Shown piece after piece: positions 44,153-55,000 of a DNA stretch of 64,000 nucleotides (position 1 is the stretch's first letter; each line of letters opens with the position of its first letter). This DNA comes from Oscillospiraceae bacterium (GTDB lineage: Bacteria > Bacillota > Clostridia > Oscillospirales > UBA929). The DNA lies in assembly GCA_009780275.1 (NCBI GenBank), contig WRAI01000006.1:1-64000 (forward strand), given 5' to 3'. The notes below the pieces were generated by a model. That model did no database searches. It had not been told where the DNA came from and saw only the letters and a program-made list of their open reading frames with translations. Position numbers and translations under genes: made by a program.

Positions 44153-45367
44153 ATGGACGAACTTATCATAAATAATTTGCTGGTGACGGCGGGTAGCATC
44201 ATTGACAAATATTCTGCCATCGCTCGTGAAACTGGTAGAAGTTTTAACATCTTTGAGGTTGCTCGTATTGAGGATAAGGAAGTAATCGTTTGCCGTATAT
44301 TAGCCGAATTATTGAATCCCAAAGGACGGCACGGACAAGGCGGCGCATACCTTGAATTATTTTTGAGCGAATGTTGCGACATGGGCGATGCTCTTTCCGA
44401 TGCCGAAATTGAAAATATGCAAGTAGCGGCAGAACGCATGACAGACAAAGGACGGCCTGTTGACTTGGTTATTGAGGGAAACGGACGATGTATTCCTATT
44501 GAAGTGAAAATTTACGCCGCCGACCAATCCGCACAATGTTATGATTATTGTATGTATGCCCGAACGAAAGATAGTGAGGCTCGAATTATTTACTTAACCC
44601 TCTTTGGAGAAGAACCGTCAGATGACAGCAGGGGCAAATTATCAGATGATGATATAATTTTTATGTCGTTTGATGTTCATATTTTACGGTGGCTTGAAAA
44701 ATGCCTCGCCCTACCCGACACAATCAGAAAAACCCCGCTTCGAGAAATACTCATTCAATTTATTTCTGCAATAAGGAACATCACAAATAACTTGGAGGAT
44801 AAGCCCAAAATGGAACTTATAAAATTGTTATCTGAATCACCCCAACATATGCGTAATGCGAAAGTCATTGCGGATACTCTTGACGAATGTAGGTTTGAAA
44901 TAGCAACCAAGTTTTTCACCGCTTTCCATGAACGGTTTGGCTCAAATTTTGAGAGCGAACCGCTTGAAAGCGATTTTGTAAAATGGGGAAACAGCATTAA
45001 CGCCGAGATAAGATATATGTTTGAAAAGGATGTTGTGCCGGGCGTGTCTGTAATTTTTATTTTGAATATGTCAAACTACGACCCCCTCTTAGCTGGGTTT
45101 GGCATGATTCGGGAGGGTGAATCGGCACGACTTGGCGATAGAAATATTGTTAAAAAGTTGAGAACGCATTATGGAGTTGAAGAAAAGAAATCCTCTGCTC
45201 ATTGTGTAGTGTATGAGTATATTTCTTTTGAGGACGATTGGATTAACATGACAAATTTTAACGGCAGCTACGAAAATTATTTTAAGTTGTTTGACCCAAA
45301 AACTTTCGAGGAAATATTAGATAGCACCGTTAAACAGGCAAACGCAGTCCTTGCCAAACTTAAATAG
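44153..45367 (+). CDS. PD-(D/E)XK nuclease-family protein
   Basis: 404 residues. FNIFEVARIEDKEVIVCRILAELL and GRHGQGGAYLELFL are the opening of the PDDEXK_4 family; the active site is D104, E117 and K119 (PVDLVIEGN, IPIEVKI). The rest is helical with no known domain. ATG 44153, after GGAGG, is preferred to a TTG at 44129. The stand-alone family is frequent in defence islands, but its targets are unknown. Confidence 0.8.
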   Translation: MDELIINNLLVTAGSIIDKYSAIARETGRSFNIFEVARIEDKEVIVCRILAELLNPKGRHGQGGAYLELFLSECCDMGDALSDAEIENMQVAAERMTDKGRPVDLVIEGNGRCIPIEVKIYAADQSAQCYDYCMYARTKDSEARIIYLTLFGEEPSDDSRGKLSDDDIIFMSFDVHILRWLEKCLALPDTIRKTPLREILIQFISAIRNITNNLEDKPKMELIKLLSESPQHMRNAKVIADTLDECRFEIATKFFTAFHERFGSNFESEPLESDFVKWGNSINAEIRYMFEKDVVPGVSVIFILNMSNYDPLLAGFGMIREGESARLGDRNIVKKLRTHYGVEEKKSSAHCVVYEYISFEDDWINMTNFNGSYENYFKLFDPKTFEEILDSTVKQANAVLAKLK

Positions 45368-45383
45368 GAGGGAATAATTCATT

Positions 45384-46214
45384 ATGAAAAAACAAGAAAT
45401 CGTAAACGTACAAGGCACGGCGGTTGCCGTCCTCACCCACAGGGAAGATGATTACATATCTCTGACCGACATGGCGAAGTATAAAAATGCCGATACGACA
45501 GGGCTTGTAATTTCCCATTGGATGAGGACAGGCTATACTCTAAATTTCTTGGGTGCATGGGAACAACTCAACAACCCAAATTTTAATGTTACCGATTTCG
45601 GTAACATTAAAATGGAGAGCGTGGACAATAGCTTTATTATTTCCACAAAACAATGGGTGGAGCGAACAGGAGCAATCGGAATTATCGCAAAGCCCGGACG
45701 TTACGGCGGCACATATGCTCATCGTGACATTGCTTTCGAGTTCGCCACTTGGTTAAGCCCCGAATTTAAGCTGTACTTGATTACCGAGTTCCAGCGTTTG
45801 AAACAAGAGGAACAAGGGCGGCTTTCGCTCGAATGGAATCTGCAACGCACTTTGTCAAAAATCAATTATCGAATCCATACGGATGCCGTGAAAGAGCGGC
45901 TCATTCCCGAAGAAATAACCAAGCAACAAGCCTCGTATGTCTACGCCAACGAAGCCGACCTTTTGAACGTGGCACTCTTTGGAAAGACGGCATCACAATG
46001 GCGGGCAGAAAATGCGGGTAAAGAGGGAAATATGCGTGACTACGCAACGCTTGAACAGTTGGTTGTTCTCTCAAACATTGAAAGCATAAACGCATTATTG
46101 ATACGGCAGGGACTTTCCCAATCCGACAGGCTACGACAACTGAACAACACCGCCATATTGCAAATGAAGTCCCTTGTCGGTGCATCACTTCAAAAAAGAC
46201 TCACACAGAAGTAA
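45384..46214 (+). CDS. KilA-N domain protein
   Basis: 276 residues. KilA-N fold: DDYISLTDMAKYKN, VISHWMRTG, FIISTKQWVERTG, RYGGTYAHRDIAFEFATWL. The C terminus is a helical tail. KilA-N occurs in phage regulators and phage antirepressor-like proteins and binds DNA. As last gene of the run it may be an effector, a regulator or a phage relic. GGAGGG precedes ATG 45384. Confidence 0.88.
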   Translation: MKKQEIVNVQGTAVAVLTHREDDYISLTDMAKYKNADTTGLVISHWMRTGYTLNFLGAWEQLNNPNFNVTDFGNIKMESVDNSFIISTKQWVERTGAIGIIAKPGRYGGTYAHRDIAFEFATWLSPEFKLYLITEFQRLKQEEQGRLSLEWNLQRTLSKINYRIHTDAVKERLIPEEITKQQASYVYANEADLLNVALFGKTASQWRAENAGKEGNMRDYATLEQLVVLSNIESINALLIRQGLSQSDRLRQLNNTAILQMKSLVGASLQKRLTQK

Positions 46215-46472
46215 TCTAAGGTAGTTAAAAGCACTTAAACCGCCAAAGGCGAAAATCCAGTTCAAAAGACTGGCAAGCAATGTATTTGTGTAACAAATAC
46301 AGCTTGTTGAGGGAAACCCCTCAAACTCCCCCCAGCAAAAATCGCCGTGAGGCGATTTTTGCTTTAAGCCGCTTTCGCGTCTGCTGGCACTCGTTCCGAG
46401 TGCGTAAAACCATAAACCCCAACCCCTTTCCAAAATCGTTTTTAAGGCAAAGGTAACAGCATAAAAGGCGTT
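46215..46472. terminator. Intergenic region with bidirectional terminator and two more hairpins
   Basis: The main one is AGCAAAAATCGCC (46334-46346), GTGA loop, and its exact complement (46351-46363), T-rich both ways, between convergent kilA-N and relaxase genes. TGTATTTGT/ACAAATACA (46281-46301) and TTGAGGG/CCCTCAA (46307-46324) lie just upstream. CCAAAATCGTTTTT (46430-46443) repeats a 14-mer of cis element A (21317-21330). Confidence 0.75.
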
Positions 46473-47906
46473 TTACCGCTCCGTGCGGTCATTGGCTCTG
46501 CCAATTTCAGCATCACGGTAATCCAGTAGTTGGTGAACATTTTGCTGTGCCATTAGAATCTCTTGCATATGGTTTCGGGCGGCAGAGTAACCAGCATACA
46601 GCTTTTTCTTCTCGGCGGTCAGCGTGGCATACTCCTGTTTTAGAGAGTTGATGGTCGGCAACTTCGCCAGCCCATTCTCGTCAAAGAACGCTTTGGCAGC
46701 TTTACAATCTTCAATGGCTTTTTCGTTCTCGGCATAGAATTTTTTGCTGAATTTACGGCGCTTGTATTCGGCGTAAACATCTTTGGTCTTAACGTAAGTG
46801 CCGATGTGTTTTTGCATGGGCGGTATCTCTTTCAAGCGTTCATCAGCGGCGTGGATGCGGGTTTGCAAATCGTTAAAATCGCCTTTGGCTTTTTGTGCTG
46901 CCTCGGACAACTTCTCTAAATCGTCAAGGTCATTATCCTGTAAAAACATGAGGGTCTTGGCGGCTTGTTTGAGATTGAAAACCTTAGACCACCGCTCGTA
47001 CCCCGGCGAATTTTGAGCCTTGATAGAGTTCTGCACATCAATGAGCAAGCTAAACTTTCGCTCTTGTGGTGCAGGGGCAGTTTTGACAGGGGGCGGTGCA
47101 TCGGCGGTTGGAGTTTCACGCATGGGAGCGGAACGCAATCCAGCGATTCTTTCCTTGATGGCATCCTCGGTGTAATCCTCGGACAAGCCTTTGAGCCGCA
47201 GGAAACACCGCTTGCCCGGTAGTCGCACAGAGCGGCGTGAACGCTTAAATTCGCAATTTTCATCCTCCAACAGCTTGATAAATTCCTCGAAAGTGGCAGG
47301 GTTATGTTGGAGTGCTTTTTCGATAAACTGTTCCAGCAATTCACGAGCGGACGGCTCTTTTTTGCTACCCAGCCAATCCGCATAACTTCCACGGCTGGGC
47401 TTGGGGTTTTCGATAACGGATAATCCGTTTTCTAAGCACACAATATCGCACATTCTACGCAATGCACGAGTTGACCCCCAAAAGTTTTTGAATTTCTTAT
47501 CGGTGTTGAGGTTTACTGCGTTGTACATGATGTGGCAATGGATATGCCCTTTATCTTCGTGGGTGGCAACGACAAACTGATGATTACCTTTCGTCCACCG
47601 CAGGGTCATATCGTGACAGAGTTTAGCCGCATCTTCGGGAGTTATCTCACCCGGCTTGAACGATATTCTGATGTGGTAGAGTAAAACATCTTTTTTATTT
47701 GCCGCTGTGCCGATGCTCTTATCATAATCCTGCTTGTTGAGCAAAAAGTCTAAATAATGAGTGCGAGGGTCGCAACCGTGAGTGCTTATCAATTCGCCGT
47801 TTCTTGTCTTGCTGGGATTTGTGATGTAGTGCAAGCTATCGGCAAAAGTTTGAACAGTCGTTTTGCCTTTCTTGGCTCTGATTGGTTTTATCCATGTTGC
47901 CGCCAT
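46473..47906 (-). CDS. Conjugative relaxase
   Basis: 477 residues. The MobP-type relaxase core: the N-terminal SLHYITNPSKT with Tyr, the HUH triad HEDKGHIHCHIMYNAVN near residue 130 and FKNFWGSTRALRR. The C-terminal half is helical and coiled. It nicks the transfer origin and stays bound to the 5' end by a tyrosine. AAAGGAGG precedes ATG 47906. Confidence 0.92.
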   Translation of the reverse strand: MAATWIKPIRAKKGKTTVQTFADSLHYITNPSKTRNGELISTHGCDPRTHYLDFLLNKQDYDKSIGTAANKKDVLLYHIRISFKPGEITPEDAAKLCHDMTLRWTKGNHQFVVATHEDKGHIHCHIMYNAVNLNTDKKFKNFWGSTRALRRMCDIVCLENGLSVIENPKPSRGSYADWLGSKKEPSARELLEQFIEKALQHNPATFEEFIKLLEDENCEFKRSRRSVRLPGKRCFLRLKGLSEDYTEDAIKERIAGLRSAPMRETPTADAPPPVKTAPAPQERKFSLLIDVQNSIKAQNSPGYERWSKVFNLKQAAKTLMFLQDNDLDDLEKLSEAAQKAKGDFNDLQTRIHAADERLKEIPPMQKHIGTYVKTKDVYAEYKRRKFSKKFYAENEKAIEDCKAAKAFFDENGLAKLPTINSLKQEYATLTAEKKKLYAGYSAARNHMQEILMAQQNVHQLLDYRDAEIGRANDRTER

Positions 47907-47995
47907 TGGGTGAGCCTCCTTTCGTGATTTTAGTAAGTAAAAGGCACGGTCAATGTAGACCGCGCCACGAGCGTTTGTATTGATTGGAAAGCAAA

Positions 47996-48478
47996 TTACT
48001 CTGCAAGATTAAGAACGGATATACCTTTTTCATTGGCAAGGCGAACGGTCTGTGCCGTGCCTGTGCGTTGGTATTTCATGTAAGCAATGCAAAAATCGCT
48101 GTCCTGTACCAAGCGGATGTTCCGTTTTTTCATGCAGTCTTTGGTGTATTCCTCGGACACATAGACTATTTCATCGGCGGCGGCAAGCAGTTCTTTGTAC
48201 GCCGCCTTGTCATTAGCAGACCAGCCTTTGTCTTGCTCTCGGCAGGGTAAAACCATCACCAACCTCATAAACTCATGCCGTGCCTTTAACTCCAAAACTG
48301 CAAACCCGCCGAGCGTGTCAAAACCGATTGCCCCGCCGCAGAGGAATGTACCAACCCCCTCTTTGATGAGTGCCTCAATCGTTTCAGACAGGCGATTTTT
48401 GAGCATAAGCAACTCCGCTTTTCCGATTTTTCTATGCCCTGTAAAACAGCATATACTTTCCTTTTTCAATAATTCCAA
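47996..48478 (-). CDS. SLOG-family (DUF1273-like) protein
   Basis: 160 residues: ICCFTGHRKIGKAEL, FLCGGAIGFDTLGGFAVLELK, and RNIRLVQDSDFCIAYMKYQ, a Rossmann-like SLOG/DprA-related fold. Members bind nucleotides or nucleotide-derived signals. Start is TTG 48478 after AAAGGGG. It lies between mobC and the relaxase, so it belongs to the transfer operon; function on ICEs is not known. Confidence 0.82.
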   Translation of the reverse strand: MELLKKESICCFTGHRKIGKAELLMLKNRLSETIEALIKEGVGTFLCGGAIGFDTLGGFAVLELKARHEFMRLVMVLPCREQDKGWSANDKAAYKELLAAADEIVYVSEEYTKDCMKKRNIRLVQDSDFCIAYMKYQRTGTAQTVRLANEKGISVLNLAE

Positions 48479-48517
48479 CCCCTTTCAAATTCGCTAAAAT
48501 ACTGGATAAATCCATGT

Positions 48518-48553
48518 TAGCGCGCTCAAAAGGGGTAGCGCAGCCCCCCAAAA
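48518..48553 (-). promoter_or_regulatory. Shared cis element B, upstream of SLOG gene
   Basis: TAGCGCGC (48518-48525), 14 bases, GCAGCCCCCCAAAA (48540-48553), as in element A. On the minus strand TAACAT follows GCGCGC. Confidence 0.45.
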
Positions 48554-48628
48554 AATCTTTGTGAAAATCAGAGGCCACGGAGCAATTTTGATAGGTGTTT
48601 GTTAGGCGCATTGCCCGGTCAAAGGTAT

Positions 48629-48670
48629 AAAAAAAAGTGCGGCGGTCACGTTTGATTGTGACCGCCGCAC
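48629..48670 (-). terminator. Strong terminator after mobC
   Basis: Perfect 13-base stem GTGCGGCGGTCAC (48637-48649) with its complement at 48658-48670, followed on the minus strand by T8. Confidence 0.9.
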
Positions 48671-48676
48671 CGTGGG

Positions 48677-48991
48677 CTATATACTCGCCAGCTTTTTCAT
48701 TATGCCCTCTGCCGACACCCACAATTTTTCGTAGTTGTCCTGTAAATCCTTTATATCCGAGGCGAATATGCTGTGTGTTTCGTTGGCTCGTTTCGCCATT
48801 TGGTTGAGATTGTTGGTAGCGTTGCGAAGCAGTCGGACGAGTTCACGCACATCGGAAAAGTCAACACGAACAACATAGCCGTCCAAAATCATTTTGCGGA
48901 CATACGCTCCACGGTTGGCAATCCCAGCCGCTTGCATTTTTTCCTCAATCAGAGCGTTTTCGGATTCAGTCACCCTCGCAGTTACGAACAC
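48677..48991 (-). CDS. mobC: MobC-type relaxosome accessory protein
   Basis: 104 or more residues: RVTESENALIEEKMQAAGIANRGAYVRKMILDGYV is the ribbon-helix-helix and helix of MobC, and LVRLLRNATNNLNQMAKRANE is its conserved tail. It helps the relaxase to open oriT. GTG 48991 is the first standard start but cuts the usual KNR leader; the frame continues upstream as KNNRT, and AAAGGGGGG stands 6 bases before an ATA codon at 49012, so a non-standard start is possible. Confidence 0.88.
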   Translation of the reverse strand: MFVTARVTESENALIEEKMQAAGIANRGAYVRKMILDGYVVRVDFSDVRELVRLLRNATNNLNQMAKRANETHSIFASDIKDLQDNYEKLWVSAEGIMKKLASI

Positions 48992-49029
48992 AGTCCTGTT
49001 GTTCTTTTCTATGAGCAGCCCCCCTTTCG

Positions 49030-52000
49030 TCAGAGTGTAGTTTCTTTCTTTTGGGTCGGAGCATCGCCGCCGCCAAACTCGGCTCTGCTCTTTTGTGCGT
49101 ATCGTTCGAGGTCATCAAGCATGGACGGTCTACCTTTTGCTGAGTTGGACTTCGCCGCAACACGGTCATTAGTTCTGCCAGCCTTGCTAACATAACTAAC
49201 AGGGGCGATTTTCAGCACATCGTCCAAAATCCGTATGGTGTCTTTTTCGGCAGGGATAAAATATCTTGTTTGATACCCTATCCGTTCGGTGAACAATCCT
49301 TTTTTCGTCAGTAAATCATTATGAAGAAAATCAGCACCGATGACCTCTATTCGTTGCTCATTGGACACCCGCCGCTGGACGATTCGCCAATCGTTATCAA
49401 GGTAGACTGTATCGCCGCTTTTAATGTTTTTCAACAAGTCCACCGTTTCGATTTTTTCCTTTTCCCTCGTAGCCCCCAGCTTTTCCAACGTGGCATCAAT
49501 GGCATCTTCGGGTATGACCCTACCGATGAGTAAATCACCGTCAGAAGTAAGAACACGATAAATCCGCACGTTTTCAATGGGGAGTTTATCCCATACAGGC
49601 AACACCGTACCGCCAATCAAGTGTAGATTGTTGGTACGAAATTCGGGCAGTTCAGAAACAGCCTTATCCCAAAGTTTTTCGGCGGTTTCGGGAGTGAGTT
49701 TATTCCAGTTTCCCATCAGTCTGCCGAGGGGCATATACTCGTTACCGTCTTGCCCTGTAAGTCTGCAATTCTCGGTTATATTGCCGTGTTCATCGGTTAC
49801 AGATGAAGTTTTGAACGCCGCTCTAACCGCTCCTGTGTTCTTGCTTTGGTAAAAGCCGATAAAGGCAGAGTTATCGGTTTTGATGTTCTCAAACTCTAAC
49901 GGCTTTATTTTGTTGTGGGTAGTGAGGTTGAAATACTTGGTTGTTGCCCCTGTGCTTTCATCGGCTCGAATATCGGTGACTTCGTTCAACACAACCTTAT
50001 CAGCCTTGAAGTTTTCAAGCCCACGGTCAAGTGTGCCATCTTGCAAGGCTTTCTCGGTGGCAATATGCAGCCGCTCGGCGTAGCCGTCAAAGACAGCGTT
50101 CTGCTCGTTACATTCAAGGGAAAGGATGCGATTCAAAAACTTGTTGACCTCACGCATTTCATTTGCCGTAACAATGATTTGACCGTACTCGTCAACCAGC
50201 TTGTCCTTTAAGCCCAGCTTTTCAATGACTGCCATGCCGTCCTCTACACCCTCAACACGATTGAGGATTAAAGACTTGTAATATCCCGCCAGCACATCAG
50301 CCGCAAAAGCATTTTCCAAGTTATCTCCGGCGGTGAACAGCCCTTGACTGCCAGTTTGCCGTTGCCCTTTCGTCAAAGCCCCAAGCTGGTCTAACCGCTT
50401 GGCGATGGTGGAAATGAAACGCATTTGCCCCTTTAAGTCCGTTGTCACGAGCGAAAACGTAGGCGAGGACACTTGGTTGCTCCTGTGGGAACGCCCAAAG
50501 CCCTGTACCGCCGCGTCAGCTTGCCAGCCCGCTTGCAAAAGATAATGAACACGGTGCTGTTGGTTCTTAGCCGACTTGTCAGCGTGATAACTTTTGCCAG
50601 TTCCCCCTGCTCTTGAAAAAACGATGATACGCTTATCACCGTCTTGGAACGCCGAAACATCGGCTTGCTTTTTGGAGGCGATGTTTTCCTCTCTCGCCTT
50701 GCCGTCAGTAACGACAACACGCCGCTTTCGTCCTGTGTTCTCGGCTACCATATCGCTCCCGAAATGGTTGATAATCATATCAAGAGCGGATGCGGGTACT
50801 TTGATACTGCCTAACTTGTCGAGCAGCTCGTCCTTTTGTTTAACTGCCTCACGGTTGATTACAGCGTTGCCCTCGCTGTCAAAGACTGGCCGACTGCGTT
50901 CATTGCAGTTTTCGTCCTCGTACTTTTCAAATTGCACGGTAGGAAATGAGTTTTCGATATAGGACATCAGCATCTGCTTAGGGGTCAAGTCAAAATCTTC
51001 GAGGTCAAGTTCATGTTCTTGCAATCGAGCAAACTCCCGCTCCTGTGCGCTTTCATTGGTACTCACAAGCTGGATTACCACGGAATTGTCATTGTCCAAC
51101 TGCTTTTGAATATCGGCAATCATGCTCGGCACTTGCATGGCAGTAAGGATTTGATTGAAAAAGCGTTGCTCCGCACTCCAAAAAGCACCGTAAGCCCTGC
51201 CTTTCGCCGTGCCGTCCTTGTCTTGGTTGGTCGTTTTTAATGCGGCGTTCAAGTTTTGGAGAACAACTTGCCAAGACCGCGCTAACTCGTCATATATCTG
51301 CCGCTGGTTGGGTGTGAGTTCATGGACGATTTTATCGTAGGCAACATCCTCGTAGCTGATATTGCGGGAAAGATACACGCCCATCGCTTTCATATCTCTT
51401 GCAATGAGTTCCATTGCGGCAAGTCCTCCGGCTTTGATTCTGTGAACAAAATCGTCACCGTTGGGGAACGCCGTACCCTCGCCCCACAAACCCAGCCGCT
51501 CGGCATACCGTAGGTTTTCCACTTCGGTTGCCCCGGTTGCGGAGGAATAAATGATTTTCGCGTTCGGTAGAGCATCCTGTATGGCAAGCCCCGCCATACC
51601 TCGCTGGCTGGCTTTTTTGATACCCCTGTTGCCTTTGCTGGCGGTGGAGTTCGCCATGTTGTGCGCCTCGTCAAAAACAATTACGCCGTCAAAATCCTTT
51701 CCGAGCCAGTTCACAATCTTTTCAAAGTTTGAATCGCTTTGGTCGAAACCCTTTGATAAAGCAGAATAGGTAGCAAATAAAATAGCCTCGTCATTGCTCA
51801 ACGAGGCATCCGCTTTTTTACCACCCTCAAATTCCGTCACTAAATCGGAGTTGCCGAATAACGCCGTAACATCACGTTTTGCATCCGGCACTAAGCCCCT
51901 GTTTTCACTTAGCCACACGGCTTTTTTATTGCCTTGATTGAAGTTATCCAAGATAATCCCTGTAACCGTGCGCCCCTTGCCTACGCCTGTGCCGTCACCT

Positions 52001-55000
52001 AAGAAGAATCCCCTTGTGTTGCCATTGGGGAGGGTTTGTTTATGGCTTTGCCCTGCGTATGTGACCGCCTCTAACTGCACATCAGACAAAATACCATTGC
52101 TGATTATATCTTGACTTAGAGTAGGCTTGTAGGTAACAGGTGGCGGCTGTATCGCACTCATAGCCGCACTCTCGCTGATGTTGGCGGGGTGGGGCTGTAC
52201 GTTTGTAAGCAGTAGCGGTTGCGGCTCGTAGTTCTCAAAAATGCTGTCGGTGAGTTCTGTTTTAACAGGCTTTGGCGGCGTTAGCCGCGGCTCAATACTC
52301 CCAAGAGATTGTCCGCTAACAGCATCGTCAACTCGTCCAAATTCAGGGTTGACATCATTTCGTCCGTCATTTCCTCTATGTCGTTCTCCGTGGACGATTG
52401 GTGCAAGCCCATCATCGCCGACACTTGCAGGGTCGGGTGGAGTTGAGGGAGTTCCGTCAGATACTGCACCAAGTTCTGATGTAGTGGTCTGCTCTCGTCC
52501 AGTTCCACCAACTGCGGTATCAGTTCTGCCGCTTGGAGCAAATACAGACTCATCGGGCTTGCGTTCCGGCTCTCGCTCTGTAATAGTTTCAGAGCGTGTT
52601 GGTGTAGCGATGATTCGTTCATGTCCACTATCAATTTCAATGCTTGGTCTATCATTCCGAATACCTCCCAAGATATTTTGTAGGTCGGTCAAGTTTTCGA
52701 TAAAAGCGGTCTTTACAGGCTCGACAGTAGCACCGTTCTTGTCTATGACAAGCACTTGTATTCCAAAGGTTGTGCCGTATTTGTTGTAGTTCTTGCCGTC
52801 TACGCCAATGTTCGCCTTGACGTTGTACTGAGCCTTGATGTCACGCCACCAACTGCGGAAAGCGGGAGCATCATCAGCCATTCCTTGCCCGACAATGGCA
52901 ACCAATCGTCCGTTGGGAGCAAGCATCTTTAATGCCTCGTCAATGTGCTTTGCCCCGATTTTCGTGTCGTGGATGTTACGTTCAGCCGATGAAGAAAACG
53001 GCGGGTTCATAACAATGACCGTAGGCTCTAATTTATCACCGTGGATGTTGTTGATTTGCTCGGCATCTTCATTGAAAAATCCGTCAAAAGGTAGATTTTT
53101 AAGGATTTCAAGCCTACGTTTGTCGAGTTCGTTGACGAATACCGTTGCACCGTCTTTCTTGGCAAAAACCGCAATGCCGCCAATTCCGGCGGAGGGTTCA
53201 AGCACAACATCGTCTGCGGTCACGTTCGCCGCCCAATTCGCAAGGTACGCAATGCTCGGCGGGGTAGAGAATTGTTGAAACTTCTCCATTTCAGCGGTGC
53301 GACGGGTCTGTGTGGGGAACAATTCAAGAGCGTTCATCATGCTTTCATGTGAGAGGTTGTCAACCGATAACACATACTGATTCACGCCGAGTTCCATTGC
53401 ATCGTAGGCATCTTTTGAGGTAAAGGCGTTGTTTGCCATCGTATCGCCGTATGCCTGTGTTGCCGCCGCAAAAAGTTCCGCACTTGTAAACCTTTCGCCA
53501 TTTTCCAGTTTGGACTGTACAAAGGCGGCTATTTCCGTTGTCGGGGATGTGGCAGCTTGTACGGTGGTGATTTCATTGACTTGCGGTGGGTCTGTAATTT
53601 CCAAAGATTCGTCATAAGCCCTGCCGATTGCAACGGCGGCATCCATCATTCGTTGTAAACTTGCCTCTGCTGATTCTCGTAATTCGTCAAAGTTTTCAAT
53701 GCCGTATGCCGTCAACTCGTCAATTACGGACTGAGGTACGTTTTCCTTTGTGATTACTACCTCGCCATCAGCGTGAACACGGCCAACAATATCAATTTCA
53801 TCGGGGTCTATATCGTTGAACACGATTATCCTGTCGGGGTCGGATAAAAACCGATAACTAAGGGAGTATTCAGCGGCGGTGTCTTGTTGCGGTTCATCTT
53901 CTGTAATGCTTAATTGCGGTACAGCCTCATGGACGGTAACATCATCCATGCCATGTCGCACAGCAACCCCGAAACCCTCACTCACAAGGCGGTCAACATA
54001 TCCATCAAGTGCGTGTGCGGGAACACCTACGAGCGGCACACGTTCGTCAAGTCCTACGTCACGCCCGACAAGGGCAAGGTTAAGGAATTTCGACACAGCG
54101 TTGGCATCGCTACCCATTACCTCATAAAAGTCACCCAGCCGATAAAATAGGATTTTATCTTTATGCTCGTTGGCAATGGCGGTGTAGTCCTGCCACATCG
54201 GACTGCCCTGCGGTTCAAGCGAGTTATCCGAAACATCCAATAGAGGTTTGCCCTCATGGACGATATTGCCCTCTATGCCGTACCCAACTGCAACACTTCT
54301 TCCATCGTTAGTAAAGCGTTCAATATATTCGTCAAGAGCATGGAGGGGGATGCTGATATAGGGTTGATACTCAGCCAATCCAAAATCGCCCATTACAAGT
54401 GTTAATTCATACTGCTTTGATAAAACGTGTGCATCTTCACCAATGGCATAGAAATAGCCGCCGCCATGCTTTAATGCGATTTTATCTTGATGTTCGCCGG
54501 AAAGGGCTTGATACTCCCGCCACAATTCATTACCCTGCGGCGTTGCAATTTCAGCTTGCAGGGCTTGCTTGTGAGCATCAAGAACGCTCATATAATTTAC
54601 CCGCACATCATCATCGGATAATTCGCCGTTGCGGTAGGCGTTCATTTGCTCCCACACATCACGAGGGATATTTGTTGCCCCTGTTATATCGCCCCACGGA
54701 GTAATGCCTGTTGTGGTGGTGATATAGGTGTAATCGCCCATCTTGCCTACGGCATATTCCACACCGTCCTTGTTATAGCCAATCTTGTCACGGTCTTGGT
54801 ATAGGTTCATATCAAAATCGTGCTGTGCAGCTTGCCAATCTACAAAGAAAACAGGCGGTGGACTGCCTTGTGAGGTTACGCTTGCAGTTTCGGGTTGCAT
54901 TTCGGACGGTTGCTCTGTTTCCTGTGCTTGGGGCGAAACTTCGGCGGCACGAGGCGTAACTGTGGTAAAGACAAACTCTACGTCGTCAATCGTTTCTGTG

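Noticed and set aside
48432-48722. Minus-strand 96-residue frame
   Set aside because: It crosses a strong terminator and the mobC 3' end, so it is not a gene.
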